Assembly: GCA_958352145.1 (NCBI GenBank)
Contig: CATWNM010000002.1
Span: forward strand, 1-64,000
Source of the DNA: an uncultured Eubacteriales bacterium
GTDB lineage: Bacteria; Bacillota; Clostridia; Oscillospirales; CAG-272
Length of the DNA: 64,000 nucleotides
Direction: 5' to 3'
Under the pieces are notes generated by a model. That model had not been told where the DNA came from and searched no databases. It saw only the letters and a program-made list of their open reading frames with translations. Positions 58,789-64,000 of the stretch are shown piece after piece. Each line of letters starts with the position of its first letter. The stretch's first letter is position 1. Position numbers and translations under genes: made by a program.

Positions 58789-59259
58789 ATGGCAAAACTG
58801 CACATTATAAAGAAGGGGGACCCGCTCCTCCGTAAAATCAGCCGTCCGGTAACGGAGATTACGCCGCGCATTCTCACGCTGCTCGACGATATGGCCGAGA
58901 CGATGCACGCGGCTGACGGCTGCGGGCTGGCGGCCGTACAGGTCGGCGTGCTTCGCCGCGTTGTGACCATCGAGGCCGAGCCGGGCAAGCTGTTGGAACT
59001 GATTAATCCGGAGATCATCTTTGCCGAGGGCGAGCAGCAGGAAGCGGAGGGCTGCCTTTCGATTCCGGGACGGTATGGCATCACCCGCCGTCCGGCGAAA
59101 GTCACCGTGCGCGCGATGAACCGGCGCGGCAAATGGTACGAAGTGACCGGAGAGGATCTGCTCGCGCGTGCGCTCTGCCATGAGATTGATCATTTGGACG
59201 GCAAACTCTACACCGACTGCGTCGTCCGCATGCTGAGTGATTCGGAACTGGAAAAGTAA
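58789..59259 (+). CDS. def: Peptide deformylase Def
   Basis: 156 residues. Motif 1 is GCGLAAVQVG (about 44, with Val where Pro is common), motif 2 EGCLSIPG with the Cys ligand (about 86), motif 3 CHEIDHLDG (HExDH, about 128). It removes the formyl group from new proteins and is usually followed directly by fmt; here a 417-base repeat block separates them. Confidence 0.96.
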   Translation: MAKLHIIKKGDPLLRKISRPVTEITPRILTLLDDMAETMHAADGCGLAAVQVGVLRRVVTIEAEPGKLLELINPEIIFAEGEQQEAEGCLSIPGRYGITRRPAKVTVRAMNRRGKWYEVTGEDLLARALCHEIDHLDGKLYTDCVVRMLSDSELEK

Positions 59260-59280
59260 AACCTAAGCAAATGGAGTGAG

Positions 59281-59610
59281 GAGAACCCGCCGCAGCGGTC
59301 TCAACGCGGAACATCGAGGACGACGTTGCCTACGAAGTACGCATTTATTCCCTCTTGTAGGGAACGCTGTCCCCAGCGTTCCGCAATATACCGCAGCGGT
59401 TTCCAATGCGGAACGTCGAGGACGACGTTCCCTACGAAGTGCACATTTATTCCCTCTTGTAGGGAACGCTGTCCCCAGCGTTCCGCAATATACCGCAGCG
59501 GTTTCCAATGCGGAACGTCGAGGACGACGTTCCCTACGAAGTGCACATTTATTCCCTCTTGTAGGGAACGCTGTCCCCAGCGTTCCGTAATATACGCCGC
59601 AGCGGTCTCC
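59281..59610. repeat. 102-bp tandem array of the palindromic element between def and fmt
   Basis: The word TGTAGGGAACGCTG recurs at 59358, 59460 and 59562 (period exactly 102). Each unit holds a GTCG/AGGA hairpin closed by CCCTACGAAG, the linker TTATTCCCTCT, a GCTG/TCCC hairpin and CCGCAGCGGT. The second and third units are near-identical, the first differs at a few bases, and partial units lie at both ends. The period is a multiple of three, so stop-free frames run through the array on both strands; these are treated as by-products, not genes. Confidence 0.92.
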
Positions 59611-59676
59611 AACGCAGTGCGCTGCGGACGTTTTGCGGGCGGATGCCGCACATATGAATTCTCGGAGGTGGTCAAG

Positions 59677-60624
59677 TTGAGAATATTGTTTATGGGAACG
59701 CCGGATTTTGCGCTGTTTTCCCTTGACGCGCTCTGCAAAGCGGGAAAAGACTTTGTCGCCGGCGTTGTGACGCAGCCGGATAAACCGAAAGGGCGGGGAT
59801 ATACGCTTACGCCGCCGCCGGTCAAGCTGTACGCGCAGCGGCGCGGCATCCCGGTCTATCAGCCCGAGACTCTGCGTGGCGGTGCGCTGGAGAGCGTGCT
59901 TGCCGAAGCCGCGCCGGAACTGATCGTCGTGGTCGCCTACGGCAAAATTCTGCCGCACTATGTGCTCGAATATCCGAAATATGGCTGCATCAATATCCAC
60001 GGCTCGCTGCTTCCGCGCTACCGCGGCGCCGCGCCCATGCAGCGCGCGATCATGGAGGGAGAAACGGTCACCGGCGTGACCTCCATGTTCATGGCCGAAG
60101 GACTGGATACCGGTGACATGCTGCTTGATGAGAAAGTAGAGATCCTGCCCGAGGATGATTTTGCAGCGGTGCACGACAAACTGGGCGCCGCGGGCGGACG
60201 GGTGCTGCTTCGCACGCTCGATATGCTGCGCGACGGCGCGCTTTGTCCCATCAAGCAGGACGAGGCGCTCGCCACCTACGCGCCAAAGATTGACAAGGAG
60301 GAGTGCCGTCTCGATTTTTCTTTGGATGCCGTCCGGCTTTGCAATAAAATTCGCGCGCTTTCTCCTTTTCCGCTTGCCTATACCACATTGGCAAGCGGCA
60401 AAAAACTGAAAATCGTGTGTGCCGCACCCGAAACGCTTACGCGCAGCGCCGCGGCGCCGGGAACGGTGATTTCGGCCGGCCAGGGCGTCGTGTGTGTCGC
60501 CTGCGGCAGCGGTCTTCTGCGTCTGACCCGGTTTCGGCCCGAGGGAAAGGGCGAGCAGTCGGCCGCCGATCTCCTCAACGGACGGCAGATCGCCGTAGGG
60601 GACATTTTAGGCAAAGAGGTTTAA
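59677..60624 (+). CDS. fmt: Methionyl-tRNA formyltransferase Fmt
   Basis: 315 residues from TTG 59677, chosen because GGAGGTG lies six bases upstream and the family start MRILFMGTPDFA follows. The reading frame is open for 117 more codons upstream, through the repeat array, but that part has no homology. Formate-transfer site NIHGSLLPRYRGAAPMQ (about 110-126) with catalytic Asn-His-Asp residues (the Asp in GLDTGDML), and a C-terminal tRNA-binding domain. It works with Def in the formyl-methionine cycle. Confidence 0.95.
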   Translation: MRILFMGTPDFALFSLDALCKAGKDFVAGVVTQPDKPKGRGYTLTPPPVKLYAQRRGIPVYQPETLRGGALESVLAEAAPELIVVVAYGKILPHYVLEYPKYGCINIHGSLLPRYRGAAPMQRAIMEGETVTGVTSMFMAEGLDTGDMLLDEKVEILPEDDFAAVHDKLGAAGGRVLLRTLDMLRDGALCPIKQDEALATYAPKIDKEECRLDFSLDAVRLCNKIRALSPFPLAYTTLASGKKLKIVCAAPETLTRSAAAPGTVISAGQGVVCVACGSGLLRLTRFRPEGKGEQSAADLLNGRQIAVGDILGKEV

Positions 60625-60627
60625 CGT

Positions 60628-61320
60628 ATGTTTTTTATTGATTACTGGTATTACATTTTAGTCGTTCCGGCACTGCTGCTGTCGCTTCTGACTGCCGCGA
60701 ACGTGAAGCGCACGTTTGCCAAATACAGCGCGTCGCCCTCGGCAAGCGGGATGACCGGCGCGGACAGTGCCCGCCGGATCTTAAATGAAAACGGATTGAC
60801 CGGCGTGCGGATCGAACGGGTGACCGGAGAGCTTACCGACCATTATGACCCGCGTTCCAATACGATCCGGTTGTCCGAAAGTGTGTACGACGCGGCGACG
60901 ACAGCCGCTGTGGGCGTAGCTGCGCATGAAGCGGGGCACGCGGTGCAGTACGCGTCCGGCTATTTTCCGATCAAGCTGCGCGCGGCCTTGATCCCGGTCA
61001 CGCAGATCGGTTCCAATCTTGCTATGCCGCTTGTGCTGCTTGGACTTCTCATGGGCTTTGAGCAGCTTGCGATGATCGGGGTGATCGCGTTTTCGCTTTC
61101 CACGCTTTTTCAGCTTGTCACGCTGCCCGTTGAATTTAACGCTTCCGCCCGCGCGCTCCGTAGCCTGGAAAGTTCCGGCCGCATGGACGAAACGGAAATG
61201 CAGGGCGCGCGGCGCGTGCTGAGCGCCGCCGCGCTGACCTATGTCGCGGCGCTCGCCGTGTCTCTTGCCAACCTGCTGCGGCTGTTTTTGCTGGTGAGCG
61301 GCAGAAACCGCCGGCGCTGA
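60628..61320 (+). CDS. YugP-type membrane zinc metallopeptidase
   Basis: 230 residues, 3 bases after fmt with AAAGAGG upstream. An N-terminal membrane helix, zinc motif AAHEAGHAVQYA (HEAGH, about 98-102), then two or three more membrane helices (LAMPLVLLGLLMG, MIGVIAFSLSTLF). The segment DHYDPRSNTIRLSE before the motif is typical of the DUF2268/YugP zinc peptidase family. Its substrates are unknown; a role in membrane protein quality control is suspected from homologues. Confidence 0.92.
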   Translation: MFFIDYWYYILVVPALLLSLLTAANVKRTFAKYSASPSASGMTGADSARRILNENGLTGVRIERVTGELTDHYDPRSNTIRLSESVYDAATTAAVGVAAHEAGHAVQYASGYFPIKLRAALIPVTQIGSNLAMPLVLLGLLMGFEQLAMIGVIAFSLSTLFQLVTLPVEFNASARALRSLESSGRMDETEMQGARRVLSAAALTYVAALAVSLANLLRLFLLVSGRNRRR

Positions 61321-61323
61321 GCG

Positions 61324-62694
61324 ATGCGTCAGAAGATGAATGTGCGGAAAGAGGCGCTGCGCCTGCTCCGGACGGCGGAGCAAAAGGACGCCTACCTGTC
61401 GCGTCTGCTGGACGGCGCGCTGCAAAGCAGCCCGCTTTCCGAGCGTGACCGCGCGCTTCTTGCGGCGCTTGTGTTCGGCGTAACCGAAAAACGGGTGACG
61501 CTCGACTACTGCATCGACGCCTTGTGCAGCACGCACGAACCCCCCGGCGCGCGGATGCGCATGATCCTGCGGCTGGGCGCTTATCAATTGCTGTTTTTGG
61601 ACCGCATTCCGCCGCATGCGGCCGTCGCCGAGACGGTTGCCCTCGGTAAAAGTCCGGGCGAGCGCGCCTTTTTAAACGGCCTGCTTCGAACCATGGCAAG
61701 AAAGCTTTCGTTCGCGGACACATTGCCGCGGGACTCTGCGCAAAGTCCCGCCGCCGCGCGAATTGCCGCCGTGGCCCCGCTGCCAAAGGATCCGGCCGCA
61801 CTGAAAAGTGTCCTGTACGCGCTGTCGCCCAAAGTCATCCGCTTGTTTGAGGACAACCTCGGCGACCGCGCCGAAGATGCGCTTTTGGCGCTGGCCGCGC
61901 CTCCGCCGACGACGATCTGCGTCAACACCCTGCGTCTGGACGCACATACGGCGCTGGAACGTCTCGCACAGGCGGGCATACCGGCGAAAAGATGTCCGGA
62001 CGCGCCGCGCAGCATTCTGATTCTGCAAACGATCGCATATGCGTCGATCGAGGCCGCGCTCGGCGCAGGAAACTTTTTCGTGCAGGACGAGGCTTCTCAG
62101 TTGGCCGTTACGGCGCTTGCCCCGCGCGCGGGCGAAACCGGCGCGGACGTGTGCGCCTGTCCCGGCTCCAAAAGCTTTCATGCGGCGCTTTTGATGGAAA
62201 ATACCGGACGCATCTTTTCCTCGGACATCCATGAAAGCAAGCTGTCCCTGATCCAAAGCGGCGCCGAGAAGCTGGGGATCGGCTGTCTCGATATCTGCGC
62301 GCATGACGCGCGCACCGCGCGCCCCGAGCTTTGCGGCAAATGCGACTTTGTAATCTGCGACGTGCCCTGCTCGGGACTCGGCGTTTTGGCGAAAAAGCCG
62401 GACATCCGCCACCGCTGCGCTTCGCTGCCCGAAAAGCTTGCGCCAATCGGCTATGCGATTCTGTGCGCCGCGGCGGAATATCTGAGACCCGGCGGACGGC
62501 TGCTCTATTCGACCTGCACGCTGACTAAAATTGAAAATGAAGACAATTATCATAAATTTTTACAGACCCACGCGGGCTTTGCCCCGCTCGATTTTGAGGC
62601 CGGCGGTGTGCGGAGCCGCGGGGGCTGCGCGACGCTGCTTCCAAACGGGACGCGCGACGGCTTCTTTTTCGGACTGATCGTCCGCGGAGAATGA
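61324..62694 (+). CDS. rsmB: 16S rRNA (cytosine(967)-C(5))-methyltransferase RsmB
   Basis: 456 residues, the start only 3 bases after yugP. N-terminal NusB-like helical RNA-binding domain (residues 1-140), then an RsmB/NOP2 methyltransferase domain with VCACPGSKSFHAALL (SAM loop; Ser-Phe where Gly-Gly-Lys-Thr is usual), catalytic Cys pair in CDVPCSGLGVL (about 353) and YSTCTLTKIENED (about 398). The SAM loop is degenerate compared with the family pattern, so activity could be altered. Confidence 0.92.
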   Translation: MRQKMNVRKEALRLLRTAEQKDAYLSRLLDGALQSSPLSERDRALLAALVFGVTEKRVTLDYCIDALCSTHEPPGARMRMILRLGAYQLLFLDRIPPHAAVAETVALGKSPGERAFLNGLLRTMARKLSFADTLPRDSAQSPAAARIAAVAPLPKDPAALKSVLYALSPKVIRLFEDNLGDRAEDALLALAAPPPTTICVNTLRLDAHTALERLAQAGIPAKRCPDAPRSILILQTIAYASIEAALGAGNFFVQDEASQLAVTALAPRAGETGADVCACPGSKSFHAALLMENTGRIFSSDIHESKLSLIQSGAEKLGIGCLDICAHDARTARPELCGKCDFVICDVPCSGLGVLAKKPDIRHRCASLPEKLAPIGYAILCAAAEYLRPGGRLLYSTCTLTKIENEDNYHKFLQTHAGFAPLDFEAGGVRSRGGCATLLPNGTRDGFFFGLIVRGE

Positions 62695-62695
62695 C

Positions 62696-63754
62696 ATGAA
62701 CAAAATTGACCTCGGCTCCATGTCCCGTGCGGAGATGGAGGCCTATGTCCGCTCCATCGGCGAGCCCGCTTTTCGCGCCGGACAGATCCGCGCCTGGCTT
62801 TGCCGGGGCGTGGAGTTTGCGGATATGACCAATCTTTCGCTGCCTCTGCGCCAAAAACTTTCGGACACCTGCTACAGCGGTCTTCCAAAAATTGAAAAAA
62901 AGTTAGTTTCGGGTATAGACGGAACTATGAAGTACCTCTTCTCTTTCCCGGATGGCGAGGCGGTCGAATCGGTGGTCATGTTTTACAAGCACGGCACAAC
63001 CATCTGTATTTCCTCGCAGGCCGGCTGCCGCATGGGCTGCCGCTTCTGTGCTTCCACGCTCGGCGGCCGCGCGCGCAACCTCACGCCCTCCGAAATGCTT
63101 GGCCAAATCGCTGCAGCGGGGCGGGATGCGGGCGCGCGCATCGACGGCGTCGTAATGATGGGGATCGGCGAACCGCTTGACAACTATGAAAATACGCTTT
63201 CTTTTCTGCGCCTGGTCACATCGCCCGACGGGATGAACATCGGCGCGCGGCATATATCGCTTTCCACATCGGGGCTTGCGGATAAGATCCGCGCCTTGGC
63301 GAAAGAAAACTTACAGATCACGCTTTCCATATCCCTGCACGCGGCTACAGACGAAAAGCGGGGCGCGCTGATGCCGGTGAATCAAAAATGGCCGCTCGAC
63401 ACGCTGCTTTCGGCCGCGCGGGATTACTTTGCCGCCACCGGCCGGCGCATTTCGATGGAGTACACCCTGATCCCGGGGAAAAACGACGCGCCGGAGGATG
63501 CCAGGGCGCTTGCGGCGCTGCTGCGCCGGTATTTTTCAAAGGGAGACGCGCTGCATGTCAACTTGATCCCGCTCAACGCGGTCGCCGAGCGCGGATTTGC
63601 GCCGGGCAGCCGCGCGCAGGCGCTGAAATTTCAAAAGACACTGGAGCAGCTGGGCATCGCCGCCACCGTGCGGCGCACGCTCGGCCCGGACATAAACGCC
63701 TCCTGCGGACAGCTTCGCAGAGGGCAGACCGTGCATACGGAGGAGACAACATGA
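62696..63754 (+). CDS. rlmN: Dual-specificity 23S rRNA/tRNA adenine-C2 methyltransferase RlmN
   Basis: 352 residues. Radical SAM cluster motif in SSQAGCRMGCRFCAST (Cx3Cx2C, about 103-118), MGIGEPLDNYEN for SAM binding, the methyl-carrying Cys in DINASCGQLRRG near the C-terminus (about residue 340), and LHVNLIPLNAV. It methylates A2503 of 23S rRNA and A37 of some tRNAs. One base separates it from rsmB and it overlaps the next gene by 4 bases. Confidence 0.96.
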   Translation: MNKIDLGSMSRAEMEAYVRSIGEPAFRAGQIRAWLCRGVEFADMTNLSLPLRQKLSDTCYSGLPKIEKKLVSGIDGTMKYLFSFPDGEAVESVVMFYKHGTTICISSQAGCRMGCRFCASTLGGRARNLTPSEMLGQIAAAGRDAGARIDGVVMMGIGEPLDNYENTLSFLRLVTSPDGMNIGARHISLSTSGLADKIRALAKENLQITLSISLHAATDEKRGALMPVNQKWPLDTLLSAARDYFAATGRRISMEYTLIPGKNDAPEDARALAALLRRYFSKGDALHVNLIPLNAVAERGFAPGSRAQALKFQKTLEQLGIAATVRRTLGPDINASCGQLRRGQTVHTEETT

Positions 63755-64000
63755 AATTTTTTGCCATCAGTGACGTCGGCAGCGTCCGCGAGCGGAACGA
63801 GGACTGCTGCTTAGCAAAGGAATATGCGGACGGCGCGCTCTTTGCCGTGTTTGACGGCATGGGCGGCGCAAACGCGGGCGAGGTCGCCTCGGCGACGGCG
63901 CGCGATGAGGTGGAAACCTATTTTGACGCGTTTTTTGCGGAAAAGAAAATGGACGAACCGGCTGCGATCCAGGCCGCGCTCGCCACCGCGGCGGACCGCG
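63751..64000 (+). CDS. PP2C-type protein phosphatase (PrpC/Stp), partial at window end
   Basis: The first 83 codons are in the window. KFFAISDVGSVRERNEDCC and FAVFDGMGGANAGEVAS carry the metal Asp residues (SDVG, FDGMGG) of PPM phosphatases. It starts with an ATGA overlap on rlmN. In Firmicutes the next gene is normally the PASTA kinase PrkC/StkP, so that gene should lie just outside. Confidence 0.93.
   Translation, partial: MKFFAISDVGSVRERNEDCCLAKEYADGALFAVFDGMGGANAGEVASATARDEVETYFDAFFAEKKMDEPAAIQAALATAADR

Noticed and set aside
59281..59610. CRISPR array
   Set aside because: The repeats are regular, but the whole 102-bp unit is repeated, with no variable spacers and no cas genes; units match the dispersed palindromic family.
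59263..59849. Repeat-protein genes read through the tandem array on either strand
   Set aside because: The frames stay open only because the period is a multiple of three; no ribosome binding site and no homology, and the same DNA occurs as non-coding elements elsewhere.

Overview
The window looks like a chromosome segment of an anaerobic, probably spore-forming member of the Clostridia (Bacillota), perhaps from a gut, rumen or digester community. The main clues are a SpoVAF/GerA-type spore germination protein, RemA, YicC, Rex, NrdR, a DnaD/DnaI primosome pair, acetate kinase, an extracellular GH43 protein ending in a dockerin-like module, a 2-hydroxyacyl-CoA dehydratase activase pair, and GC-rich coding DNA with Firmicutes-type ribosome binding sites. 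No rRNA, phage, insertion sequence or CRISPR array is visible.

Layout. 0-2.4 kb: a repeat-rich stretch with two small paralogous ribbon-helix-helix proteins and a Cys-rich 61-residue protein. 2.4-10 kb: secreted GH43-dockerin protein, MBL-fold hydrolase, AlkD-like protein, small conserved proteins, TrmO, an NnrE-like protein and a lipoprotein. 10.2-15.3 kb: two tRNAs, then iscS-iscU-mnmA-pdxS-pdxT. 15.5-20.6 kb: YyaL-like protein, tRNA-Trp and tRNA-Gly, MscS, AckA. 20.7-31.8 kb (minus strand): a Gld-like ABC operon, the activase pair, and folT-folC behind a THF riboswitch. 31.9-40.5 kb (minus): nadE; rex-dnaD-dnaI; galU-comEB-phosphatase-rimI-tsaD. 40.6-42 kb: rbfA-nrnA. 42.7-46.9 kb: an ABC exporter, cysK and an IscR-like Rrf2 regulator. 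47-50.2 kb (minus): spoVAF, an RlmL-type methyltransferase and nrdR. 50.4-54.2 kb: tRNA-Pro, an unassigned 849-residue alpha/beta-hydrolase protein and a GNAT enzyme. 54.4-64 kb: yicC-remA-gmk-rpoZ-priA-def-fmt-yugP-rsmB-rlmN-prpC, a conserved Firmicutes housekeeping order.

How the parts work together. IscS supplies sulfur to IscU and MnmA, and PdxS/PdxT make the PLP cofactor of IscS. CysK makes the cysteine IscS consumes, and the adjacent Rrf2 protein carries three cysteines placed like an Fe-S ligand set. The cysK, rrf2 and iscS promoters share an operator-like pattern, which suggests a small sulfur/Fe-S regulon. Folate uptake (FolT) and polyglutamylation (FolC) sit under one tetrahydrofolate riboswitch.

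The least explained material is a family of short palindromic intergenic elements. They lie at five loci, have stem swaps that keep base pairing, and are expanded into a 102-bp tandem array between def and fmt. The 849-residue hydrolase protein and the hairpin-rich leader of the isc operon are also unexplained.
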